Assembly: GCA_002452265.1 (NCBI GenBank)
Contig: DKEW01000090.1
Span: 1-9,461 of the forward strand
Direction: 5' to 3'
From: Pelobacter sp. UBA6812
GTDB taxonomy: Bacteria; Desulfobacterota; Desulfuromonadia; Desulfuromonadales; Syntrophotaleaceae
DNA: 9,461 nt
Positions 1 to 5,483 of the stretch are shown here, piece after piece (positions within the stretch are counted from its first letter, which is position 1; each line of letters starts with the position of its first letter). Made by a program: the position numbers and the translations under genes. Under the pieces are notes generated by a model. That model did no database searches and was not told where the DNA came from. It was given only the letters and a program-made list of their open reading frames with translations.

Positions 1-70
1 CGCTCCGAACGTCTATGATTGCCGGTGAATTTTTGGTCTTTATGCGTTTTGCTAATTCCTGAGGCTGCAT
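1..70 (-). CDS. Rhodanese-like domain protein (5' end only, cut by left window edge)
   Basis: The ATG at 70-68 opens a frame that stays open to the left edge, giving 23 codons. The visible end, NSPAIIDVRS, is the classic first beta-strand of a rhodanese domain (xxxLIDVRxxxE), and the preceding QELAKRIK matches the usual N-terminal helix of single-domain rhodaneses. A ribosome binding site (AGGAA, with a short A/T spacer) lies just upstream on the minus strand, at about 74-80. Members of this family move sulfane sulfur through a cysteine in a CxxGxR-type loop; that cysteine would lie outside the window, so activity cannot be judged. The start right at the domain with no signal peptide suggests a small cytoplasmic single-domain protein. 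The gene is divergent from the Sel1 gene at 479. Identification rests on few residues but the motif is characteristic. Confidence 0.7.
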   Translation of the reverse strand, partial: MQPQELAKRIKTKNSPAIIDVRS

Positions 71-120
71 TATCTTTCCTTTGTATGGGGTTTTGCGCGA
101 AAAATGTCTCGGCTACCGGA

Positions 121-155
121 ACCCCCGGGAGGCCTTCGATGAAGCCCCGGGTGGT
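121..155. repeat. GC-rich hairpin (REP-like)
   Basis: ACCCCCGGG (121-129) pairs with CCCGGGTGGT (146-155) with a one-base bulge, and an inner CTTC/GAAG stem (134-137/141-144) closes a three-base loop. There is no T-run on either side, so it is not a canonical terminator. It lies 50 bases upstream of the rhodanese start. It could be a REP-like element or an RNA-stabilising stem; its function is unknown. Confidence 0.5.
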
Positions 156-193
156 ACACTTGCAAATGGAATCTGCTAATCAATGACGGTTTC

Positions 194-237
194 GGGGCAC
201 AGTATACTCAATTTTTAGTAATTAATACACTGTCCCC
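194..237. repeat. Inverted repeat with AT-rich loop, GGGG-c-ACAGT / ACTGT-CCCC
   Basis: GGGG (194-197), one bulged C and ACAGT (199-203) pair with ACTGTCCCC (229-237). The loop is very AT-rich and includes the palindrome AGTATACT. The arrangement resembles the dispersed GGG(G)nCAG...CTGnCCCC ends seen beside REP-associated transposases; this resemblance is from memory, and no transposase gene is present here. It is related in style to the GGGnCAGATCT motifs at 1112 and 3459. Confidence 0.5.
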
Positions 238-319
238 GGAATTCCTCAATTCGTGCAGGCCGGCAGCCTGATAAAAACGTCGAAGAACATGGACGATTAC
301 GATTGGATGAGAAGCGTTC

Positions 320-341
320 CTCGGGGGACCCGGGTTTCTTT
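320..341 (+). terminator. Possible short rho-independent terminator
   Basis: CTCGGG (320-325) pairs with CCCGGG (329-334), with one G-U wobble and a three-base GGA loop, followed by TTTCTTT (335-341). The shape fits a terminator for plus-strand transcription. However, no gene ends just upstream, so it would act on a leader or on a lost gene. It could be a chance structure. Confidence 0.3.
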
Positions 342-393
342 ACGGTCGTGCTGGTACGTTCGCTAACGGCAGGGTGGCTGTTGCATCATTATT

Positions 394-418
394 TTCCGGG
401 GTCGTAAAGATCCCGGAA
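394..418 (+). promoter_or_regulatory. Strong hairpin in the leader of the Sel1 gene
   Basis: TTCCGGGGTC (394-403) and GATCCCGGAA (409-418) form a ten-pair stem with one G-U wobble and a five-base loop. It ends 48 bases before the ribosome binding site of the gene at 479. No T-run follows, so it is not a terminator. It could stabilise the messenger or be a protein-binding palindrome; no specific family of leader RNA is recognised. Confidence 0.4.
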
Positions 419-478
419 TTATTCAAGGGGTAATCAGAAGAAAAGGCGTTGACTTTCCACGCATCGAAAGGATTTGTT

Positions 479-1081
479 ATGTATCGTTTTGTGTTGATTC
501 TCTGCATTTTGTCCCTGGGCTTGGCAACCACTGCCATGGCTGTCGACACCGGGCGGAAGCTGGCATTGCTGGAATCCGCCGTCGCCGGCGACGCGAACGC
601 TCAATATGAGTTGGCGATGATCTACGATGAAGAGGCGTACGAGCAGAGCGAAGATCCGTTCGAGCCGGAACCCGAACTATGGGAAAAGATGCGCCATTGG
701 TGCGAGGCGGCTGCTGACCAGGGGCATTTTGAGGCCAAGCGTGCTCTTCTGCAGAGGGTTTATGATCTGAGCTTAGGTGAAGAGGAAAGTCGCAAATGGT
801 ACAAGCTTGCACAGGAAATGGCCGAGAGCGGTGATAAGGTGGCTCAGTATCAGTTGGCGGAAATCTACTATGCAAGGAGTTTGGGCGACGCAATGAGCGC
901 AGGCGACGGCCCGGCTCGTTCGGACTCCGCCGTACCGGCGATACGCTGGTACAGCAAGCTCCTTGATGGGCTGAATCCCAAAGAAACGGTGATACTGTCG
1001 ATGCTGGAAACGTTCGACCGAGAGGTGACGGTCGATTACGTCAATGAACAACTGGCATATCTACGAAAGCTGGTTCCCTGA
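479..1081 (+). CDS. Secreted Sel1/TPR-like repeat protein
   Basis: This encodes a 200-residue protein with a Sec signal peptide: a short basic start (MYR), a hydrophobic core at about residues 4-18, and an AMA cleavage site at 19-21. The ATG at 479 is chosen over an in-frame TTG at 449 because GAAAGGA (466-472) sits six bases before it and the signal peptide then starts properly. The mature part holds Sel1/TPR-like helical hairpins: GDANAQYELAMIYD (37-50), WCEAAADQGHFEAKRAL (74-90) and AESGDKVAQYQLAEIYYAR (115-133), with a final RWYSKLL segment (156-162). Sel1 repeats are protein-protein interaction solenoids, usually in the periplasm or envelope; the partner cannot be told. The repeats are divergent and interrupted by acidic insertions (51-66), so the fold call is good but the function is unknown. 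Confidence 0.75.
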   Translation: MYRFVLILCILSLGLATTAMAVDTGRKLALLESAVAGDANAQYELAMIYDEEAYEQSEDPFEPEPELWEKMRHWCEAAADQGHFEAKRALLQRVYDLSLGEEESRKWYKLAQEMAESGDKVAQYQLAEIYYARSLGDAMSAGDGPARSDSAVPAIRWYSKLLDGLNPKETVILSMLETFDREVTVDYVNEQLAYLRKLVP

Positions 1082-1118
1082 CCCCTGATGGCAGGGGATC
1101 CCTGCAAAGAAGGGTCAG
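1078..1118 (+). terminator. Nested hairpins at the 3' end of the Sel1 gene
   Basis: CTGACCC (1078-1084) overlaps the stop codon and pairs with GGGTCAG (1112-1118). Inside it, CCCCTG/CAGGGG (1082-1087/1092-1097) and GCAGGG/CCCTGC (1091-1096/1100-1105) are mutually exclusive stems. After the outer stem comes ATCTCAACTTTT, a weak T-tract, so this may end transcription. The outer right arm is also the start of the repeat at 1112, so the structure may equally be part of a mobile or REP element. Confidence 0.4.
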
Positions 1119-1264
1119 ATCTCAACTTTTGACAAAAATGATGAGGCTGGCCAGCTGATTGTAAAGAATAAAAATCCTTCCCCTTATATGCCTCGGTGGT
1201 TCAAGAGTTGAAGCATTTGGCATACCTTGGCAGGTGGGGGAATAGCGCGGCACCAAAAGTTGAG
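1112..1264. repeat. REP-like end plus inverted repeat CTCAACTTTTG...CAAAAGTTGAG
   Basis: GGGTCAGATCT (1112-1122) begins the element and recurs as GGGACAGATCT at 3459-3469 (10 of 11 identical, same orientation). CTCAACTTTTG (1121-1131) reappears perfectly inverted as CAAAAGTTGAG (1254-1264), so a 144-base segment has matching termini. The right terminus overlaps the GAGGA ribosome site of the following gene. The interior holds no complete gene. This resembles a small non-autonomous element or a REP/BIME unit; the number of copies in the genome is unknown. Confidence 0.5.
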
Positions 1265-1272
1265 GATTGATC

Positions 1273-2262
1273 ATGCAGATGGATGAACAGACCGACATTC
1301 TGCTTTATCTGGCCGAGGATGGCGAAACCCGTCTTGAGGTACAGCTTGACCATGAGACGGTTTGGCTCACCCAGAAACAGATGGCGGCATTATTTGAAAA
1401 GAATGTCAGGACCGTTAACGAGCATATTCTGAATGTTTTTAAGGAGGGTGAACTTGAAGAATCTTCAGTTATCCGGAAATTCCGGATAACTGCTGCCGAT
1501 GGTAAGTCTTATGTTACGTCACACTACAATCTCGACGTTATTATCTCCGTCGGCTACCGGGTCAAATCGTCACAAGGTACACGGTTTCGTCAGTGGGCTA
1601 CGCGCGTGCTGCATGATCATTTGGTTAGAGGGTACACGGTTAATGAACAGCGCCTGCGCGATGAATCGGCCAAGCTCCACGACCTGCAACAAACCGTTAG
1701 TCTGCTGACTCGCACCCTGACGACTCAAGAGTTGGTGACGGACACCGGCAAGGATGTGCTGCGGGTGATCAACGATTTCGCGTACGCTTTGGCCATCCTT
1801 GACCGCTACGACCACGGCACCCTGGCCATAGATAGTACGAGTGGCCCGGCCGTTTTTGCCCTCGACTATGCCGAGGGCATATCTCTGGTGCAGTCGATGA
1901 AGGGGGAGTTCGACGGCCTTTTTGGACTGGAGAAGGACCAGGGCTTCAAGAGCGCCATCGGCGCCATTTACCAGACCTTCGACGGCAAAGACGTCTATCC
2001 TAGCGTGGAAGAGAAATCCGCCAACCTGCTCTATTTCATCGTTAAAAACCACGCGTTTACTGACGGCAACAAGCGTATCGCTGCCGCTCTGTTCATTTAC
2101 TTTCTTGCCGGCAACGGTATCCTCTATCGTGCCGACGGTTCCAAGCGTCTGGCCGACAATGCCTTGGTGGCGCTGACCTTGCTGATCGCTGAAAGCCGAC
2201 CGGAAGAGAAAGACACCATCGTGAAAGTCATCGTCAACCTGATCAACCGGAGCAACGACTGA
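1273..2262 (+). CDS. RhuM-family protein with C-terminal Fic/Doc domain
   Basis: This encodes a 329-residue protein of the 'virulence RhuM' type. The N-terminal RhuM domain (about 20-120) has WLTQKQMAALFEKNVRTVNEHI (31-52), which looks like a helix-turn-helix-like DNA-binding segment, then YNLDVIISVGYRVKSSQGTRFRQWA (85-109), the hallmark of the family. A short coiled linker follows (123-150). The C-terminal Fic/Doc fold carries HAFTDGNKR (260-268). The K at position eight of this motif, instead of G in HxFx(D/E)GNGR, matches Doc-type proteins, which are known to phosphorylate rather than AMPylate. Start: ATG 1273 is six bases after GAGGA; a TTG two codons upstream overlaps that site and is unlikely. 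A DUF6933-like gene follows after 32 bases and is probably co-transcribed. The target is unknown. A linked Phd-type antitoxin is not seen. Confidence 0.88.
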   Translation: MQMDEQTDILLYLAEDGETRLEVQLDHETVWLTQKQMAALFEKNVRTVNEHILNVFKEGELEESSVIRKFRITAADGKSYVTSHYNLDVIISVGYRVKSSQGTRFRQWATRVLHDHLVRGYTVNEQRLRDESAKLHDLQQTVSLLTRTLTTQELVTDTGKDVLRVINDFAYALAILDRYDHGTLAIDSTSGPAVFALDYAEGISLVQSMKGEFDGLFGLEKDQGFKSAIGAIYQTFDGKDVYPSVEEKSANLLYFIVKNHAFTDGNKRIAAALFIYFLAGNGILYRADGSKRLADNALVALTLLIAESRPEEKDTIVKVIVNLINRSND

Positions 2263-2294
2263 TCCATGATCCAATACGTGAATGTCGAGGGACA

Positions 2295-2798
2295 ATGATT
2301 ATCCACTGTACGCAAAAACTTGCCACTAAACTCCCTATAGTGTCTAATGTGCCGCTCACTGAGAGCAGTCCGCTGGGGAGCTGGCATGCGCATCTTTACC
2401 GCTATGATCGTCGGCAGTGTGTCCTCTTTTGTCATGATGAAAGCCGTTACTGCCTTTTTATGCCGGGGTTGGTCAAGGCAGATTTTGCTGAATTGGGTAG
2501 ATTGCACAGAGAACTATTTTTGGCGACACTGGCGGTATTGAATCTTTCGGAAGCGAAACTGAAACGAGTGGCCATGGCTCTTGGGCCGGCACAATACGAT
2601 CGGAAGACCGACCGCTCTGTGCGAGGTTCTCTCCGAACAGCGGATCTTGATCTCAGCTGGCTGATTCATGATCACCATGTGCTTGATTGTGACCCTCTTG
2701 AGGTGTCCTTGAAGCTGAACGATCGACCGACCTCCGTGAAAGGGAAGTACTTCTTTTCCACTGAGGTGATGCTGGAACGGATAGGACAGACTACCTGA
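2295..2798 (+). CDS. DUF6933-like protein of unknown function
   Basis: This is a 167-residue soluble protein with no signal peptide or membrane helix. It starts MIIHCTQKLATKL, followed by SPLGSWHAHLYRYDRRQCVLF; this layout (M-I-I/L-x-C-T-x-K-L at the start, then LGxWxAxL and a strand of hydrophobic residues) matches the DUF6933 family as I remember it. Later, RSVRGSLRTADLDLSWLI and LEVSLKLNDRPTSVKGKYFF fit the family's NRSVLGSMN...L and LxLxETP segments. No catalytic motif is obvious. The ATG at 2295 follows GAGGGA (2287-2292) closely. It sits 32 bases after the RhuM-Fic gene with no terminator between them, so co-transcription is likely. DUF6933 proteins are uncharacterised. A role as partner or modulator of the RhuM protein is speculation from proximity. 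Confidence 0.7.
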   Translation: MIIHCTQKLATKLPIVSNVPLTESSPLGSWHAHLYRYDRRQCVLFCHDESRYCLFMPGLVKADFAELGRLHRELFLATLAVLNLSEAKLKRVAMALGPAQYDRKTDRSVRGSLRTADLDLSWLIHDHHVLDCDPLEVSLKLNDRPTSVKGKYFFSTEVMLERIGQTT

Positions 2799-2964
2799 CC
2801 CTTTGGAAATTAATAGCATTATCACTTACTCTATACAGCACGGATGACATACATATGACCCCTGCAGGAATTGGCTCTAAAACGTTAGCGCGGATTGTTT
2901 TGCCATTGGCGCTCCATAATCACTTTATTACGCAAGATGTTACTAGCAGGAGATACATTAACCA

Positions 2965-3426
2965 GTGAGTGCCTCCAGGGAAGTTGAAAAGGAGTTGGGC
3001 ATAATATTGCCTGATCTGTATAAAAATATCTTGGATAATTCTCCTTTCTCAAAATACGAGGATTCTTCTATTTATTATTTGATAACCGATCCACAGCGAC
3101 TTATCGAAATGAACAAAGCCTACAAAATGAACCCGGATGATCTTACCGATATCGATGATGGTAGGTTTTTCGGTCGACTTAAGAGGATTTTGTTTCACGG
3201 TTCCCAAAAAAGAATATTGGCGCAACGTAAAAAGCACTTTAAGGAGTGGGTAGAGTCAAAGAAGTTTGTTATTGGCAATAATGGCGGTGAGGAAATATTT
3301 TTTATTTATCTCGATAAACCGAAATGCCCTGTATATGTGCATGAGATCGAAACAGGAAACTCCTTCTATAAATTCGATTTAATCTCCAGGTACATAAATG
3401 ATATCGATGTATTCGATGATCTTTGA
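2965..3426 (+). CDS. SUKH (SMI1/KNR4) family protein
   Basis: This is a 153-residue protein whose N-terminus, REVEKELGIILPDLYKNIL, is the usual opening helix of SMI1/KNR4 (SUKH) proteins (xxxELGxxLPxxYKxxL). It continues with FVIGNNGGEEIFFIYL (about 101-116), the family's conserved 'IGxxGxGDxFxxxL' strand-turn, and PVYVHEIETG, which fits the 'VYxxxHE' strand. SUKH proteins commonly act as immunity proteins against secreted or contact-delivered nuclease and deaminase toxins. The start is GTG because a TAA lies two codons before it and there is no upstream ATG in frame; the CAGGAGA ribosome site is rather far (11 bases). Base use is strikingly AT-rich (17 G+C of 60 in 3001-3060, 21 of 60 in 3061-3120), unlike its neighbours, which suggests recent transfer. 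No toxin gene is adjacent. Confidence 0.8.
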   Translation: MSASREVEKELGIILPDLYKNILDNSPFSKYEDSSIYYLITDPQRLIEMNKAYKMNPDDLTDIDDGRFFGRLKRILFHGSQKRILAQRKKHFKEWVESKKFVIGNNGGEEIFFIYLDKPKCPVYVHEIETGNSFYKFDLISRYINDIDVFDDL

Positions 3427-3450
3427 AATGGATATTCACCCTCGGCGCAA

Positions 3451-3476
3451 GAAAAATCGGGACAGATCTATTTTCG
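3451..3476. repeat. REP-like motif GGGACAGATCT with flanking GAAAA/TTTTC
   Basis: GGGACAGATCT (3459-3469) is a direct, 10-of-11 copy of GGGTCAGATCT at 1112-1122. It is bordered by GAAAAAT on the left and ATTTTC on the right, which can pair. It sits 33 bases after the SUKH stop, so the two copies bracket the accessory genes. Such GGGnCAGATCT strings recur beside REP-associated transposases as I recall; here there is no transposase. Confidence 0.5.
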
Positions 3477-3478
3477 TG

Positions 3479-3518
3479 TATCACGGTCGGACCAATCCAA
3501 TCCATTGGAATAGTGATA
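3479..3518. repeat. Two-level hairpin TATCAC...GTGATA
   Basis: TATCAC (3479-3484) pairs with GTGATA (3513-3518), and inside it TCCAA (3496-3500) pairs with TTGGA (3505-3509). It immediately follows the REP-like motif and precedes the terminator at 3554. The function is unknown. It may be part of the same dispersed element. Confidence 0.35.
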
Positions 3519-3553
3519 TTTTTGCTGTAAATAACGCCTCAAAACCCTCTTGC

Positions 3554-3586
3554 AGGCCGTTATTTTTGGCTAAAATCGGCCTTTTT
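3554..3586 (+). terminator. Rho-independent terminator
   Basis: AGGCCG (3554-3559) pairs with CGGCCT (3577-3582), and the stem continues inward as ATTTT/AAAAT (3562-3566/3572-3576) after a two-base bulge. The run TTTTT (3582-3586) follows at once. It lies 128 bases after the SUKH stop and is the natural end of the accessory transcription unit, insulating the following operon. Confidence 0.7.
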
Positions 3587-3603
3587 AGGTAATGAGAAGC
3601 ATT

Positions 3604-3819
3604 GTGTGCGGATTCGTCCGCATAACGGCCCATGCAATTTTCGAGGAGACATTACGCAGGGCGGTGTTTTCTCTATATCATCGGGAGCCTGATGAGAGGG
3701 GCCTGTTCACGGACCCGAAAAGCCCGGTTGCCCTGGGGCACGCGAGGCTTTCGATTATCGACCTTGCCAGCGGGAAGCAGCCACCCTAACCGGAAGACGG
3801 GGATATCGTCCTCGCAAGG
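3604..3819 (+). pseudogene. Fossil N-terminus of asparagine synthetase (class-II glutamine amidotransferase domain)
   Basis: Reading from GTG at 3604 gives M-C-G-F-V, the required start of a class-II glutamine amidotransferase with Cys2 as nucleophile. It continues through HREPDERGLF (normally HRGPDDxG) and VALGHARLSIIDLASGKQP, which is the near-invariant VxLGHxRLSIIDLxxGxQP block of AsnB-type synthetases. TAA at 3787-3789 interrupts it, but the same frame goes on with PEDGDIVLA, matching the next block (NEDGxIVLxxNGEIYN). After about 3819 the match fades. Only some 70 codons of a protein of roughly 600 residues remain, with G-to-R at two conserved glycines, so it is a dead remnant. The remaining synthetase domain is not in this window. 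The TraB-type gene starts seven bases beyond the end of the match, which marks a deletion or insertion junction. Confidence 0.75.
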
Positions 3820-3826
3820 AATTCCT

Positions 3827-5110
3827 ATGCGAAGTTTTGCCAATGTTTATATCGTCCTGTATTTGATCGATGCCGGTCTTTCGTTGACAGATGAACTGTT
3901 AACAATGTTCGTTGCACACCTGCCGGCTCTCTCCATGGTTCGCAACTTCGTTGCTTTAGTGGTGATCCTTCTTTCCCTGGTGGTTTATGCCCTTATGGGA
4001 ATCGATCGGAGGCTGCCGAAGCGGGTTTTTCTGCCGGTGACCTTGTACGCCTTCTGGTGCTCCCTGATGCTGTGGCCTCTGCTGGGTATGATTCCCCACG
4101 AATTCCTGGGGTTGGCGGCGGCTATTGGCCAGGTTGTCATCGGTGGGGTCGCTCTGATTACGCTACGCACTTCTTACGGGCGCAACCTTCTGCCCGCAGA
4201 GCTTTTTAAGCAGCCTTTGTTCGGCTGGCGCAATACCCTGTCCTTTGCAGGAGTCAACCTGCTGCTGCTCCCCCTGGTGCTGGTCTATTCGCTTATGGCG
4301 ATGGCCGACTACTATCTCGACCAGAAAACCGCAGGCTTCATGCGGCTGAGTCCGGTAGGCATCTACACCTCCGAGCGCAGCTATCATGACGATGGCAAGG
4401 TGGTGCGCCTGGTGGCAATGATGCATATTGCCCGCAAGGGGTATTACCAGGAACTGGTCGCTTCGCTGCCGGCGGAAGGGACGATTATTCTCGCCGAGGG
4501 GGTGACCGATCATGACCGGTTGCTGAAGAGCCGGTTTCAGTACGGCAGACTGGCGAACCTGGTCGGTCTCAGTTCTCAGGAGACGATGAAACTCGACGGC
4601 AATCTGGTCGAACTGGACGATCTGGAACCGGTGAGTGAAGGCGAGCGGGACGAGACCAAACCGGATATTGTGATAGCCGACGTGGACATCAGCCGCTTCG
4701 CCCCTCAGACGATCGAGTTTATCAACGTTCTCGCCAGGACCCTGCTTGGTGACAAGCCATTAGCGCAGGGTTTCGCGGCATATCGCGACTGGGCGCAGGT
4801 CCATGGGACACCGGAGGTTTTCTCAGGGGTGATGGACGATATTTTATACAAACGCAACGATGTGGTCATCGAAGCCCTGCAGCGAAGCCTGGATCGTTAC
4901 GACACCATCATTGTCCCCTGGGGTGGTATGCACATGCCGGCCATCGAGGCGGCGCTACTGGATCGGGGTTTTGTTCCCGGGAAGAAAAAGGAGCGGTTGC
5001 TGTTCGCTTTCAGCTCCATCCCTTTCACCGCGTTGTGGCAACAGGTGTCGGCACCATCCGGGCAGAAAGACGATTTGCAAGGAGCCGAGGGGAGAAACGA
5101 ATGGCATTAA
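3827..5110 (+). CDS. Membrane protein with C-terminal TraB/GumN (Tiki-EreA superfamily) domain
   Basis: This is a 427-residue protein. The N-terminal part has about five hydrophobic helices (near 6-20, 36-57, 67-90, 94-113 and 138-160). The soluble C-terminal half carries the pattern of TraB/PrgY/GumN proteins: LVAMMHIAR (195-203), where the family has GTxHxS; TIILAEG (219-225), with the conserved E; YKRND (341-345), matching the 'RxxxM' region; and VPWGGMHMPAIEAAL (363-377), matching the terminal GxxHxxGI block. These H, E and H residues suggest a metal-dependent hydrolase or protease-like site, but TraB members are poorly characterised. The start is the ATG at 3827, six bases after AAGGA. 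An open frame runs further up to 3632 but overlaps the asparagine-synthetase fossil in another frame. The gene overlaps the next by ten bases, so coupling is likely. Confidence 0.7.
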   Translation: MRSFANVYIVLYLIDAGLSLTDELLTMFVAHLPALSMVRNFVALVVILLSLVVYALMGIDRRLPKRVFLPVTLYAFWCSLMLWPLLGMIPHEFLGLAAAIGQVVIGGVALITLRTSYGRNLLPAELFKQPLFGWRNTLSFAGVNLLLLPLVLVYSLMAMADYYLDQKTAGFMRLSPVGIYTSERSYHDDGKVVRLVAMMHIARKGYYQELVASLPAEGTIILAEGVTDHDRLLKSRFQYGRLANLVGLSSQETMKLDGNLVELDDLEPVSEGERDETKPDIVIADVDISRFAPQTIEFINVLARTLLGDKPLAQGFAAYRDWAQVHGTPEVFSGVMDDILYKRNDVVIEALQRSLDRYDTIIVPWGGMHMPAIEAALLDRGFVPGKKKERLLFAFSSIPFTALWQQVSAPSGQKDDLQGAEGRNEWH

Positions 5111-5463
5111 AAAAGAACAGCGGCGGAGTGGTTTATTCCAGCGAGCACGGACGCATGTGTCCCGGCTGTGGGCGGCCGATCAAGGAATGCACCTGCGCCG
5201 CGAAGCAAACGGCGCCACCCTCGGATGGGATAGTGCGGGTTTCACGCCAGACCAAGGGGCGCAAGGGGAAGGGAGTGACCCTGATCACCGGAGTGCCTCT
5301 TGATGATGCGGGTATCAAAGCGTTGGCTACACGCCTTAAGCAGCGCTGCGGTTCCGGCGGCACCGTCAAGGACGGGGTGATCGAGACTCAGGGGGATCAC
5401 TGCGCTCTGCTGCTGGATGAGCTCAAAAAGCTGGGTTGGGTGGTTAAGCGGGCCGGAGGATAA
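5101..5463 (+). CDS. yciH: YciH/Sui1-family translation initiation factor-like protein
   Basis: This is a 120-residue protein close to the usual length of bacterial YciH (about 110). The N-terminus has CPGCGRPIKECTC (20-32), a Cys cluster (CxxC and CxC) typical of many YciH proteins and probably a small zinc site. The Sui1 fold follows: VRVSRQTKGRKGKGVTLITG (45-64), LKQRCGSGGTVKDGVIETQGDH (79-100) and a final helix LLDELKKLGW. This GxG-rich basic loop corresponds to the eIF1 region that sits near the ribosomal P site; bacterial YciH is thought to affect start-codon choice or to repress translation. ATG at 5101 follows GGGGAGA (5089-5095) by five bases, inside the end of the TraB-type gene. 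The family call is firm; the functional pairing with the membrane gene is not. Confidence 0.92.
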   Translation: MALKKNSGGVVYSSEHGRMCPGCGRPIKECTCAAKQTAPPSDGIVRVSRQTKGRKGKGVTLITGVPLDDAGIKALATRLKQRCGSGGTVKDGVIETQGDHCALLLDELKKLGWVVKRAGG

Positions 5464-5483
5464 TCAAGATCTTAAAAGCGTAC

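Larger units (their letters stand above)
71..478. other. Structured intergenic region without a convincing gene
   Basis: This 408-base stretch lies between the divergent rhodanese and Sel1 genes. All frames are short or lack a ribosome site, and no domain is recognisable. It contains at least four inverted repeats (121-155, 194-237, 320-341, 394-418), listed separately, two of them involving CCCGGAATT (235-243 and 412-420). The density of hairpins suggests REP-like elements or remnants, plus the promoters of both flanking genes. I could not assign a clear sigma-70 promoter for either gene here. Confidence 0.6.

Noticed and set aside
253..366. Small plus-strand open frame from GTG (37 codons)
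   Set aside because: No ribosome binding site, no recognisable motif, and it crosses the terminator-like hairpin at 320-341.
1129..1170. TTGACA at 1129-1134 as a -35 box for the RhuM gene
   Set aside because: No acceptable -10 box occurs at 15-19 bases; the hexamer is part of the repeated element.
2882..2915. CGTTAGCGC...GGCGCT resembling half of an integron attC site
   Set aside because: Only a GTTAGC-like core and a five-base stem; no paired RYYYAAC end and no further sites in the right positions.
2855..2968. Small open frame from ATG 2855 whose TGA overlaps the SUKH GTG
   Set aside because: No ribosome site and no family resemblance; 37 codons is within chance. The GTGA overlap is noted but could be accidental.
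3607..3622. TGCGGA-TTCG-TCCGCA hairpin with a TTCG loop
   Set aside because: It coincides with codons for C-G-F-V-R of the asparagine synthetase remnant and is more simply a by-product of that coding sequence; no T-run follows.
3632..3826. N-terminal extension of the TraB-type protein to an upstream ATG
   Set aside because: The extension reads the asparagine synthetase fossil in the wrong frame; the ATG at 3827 has an ideal ribosome site and starts directly before the first hydrophobic helix.
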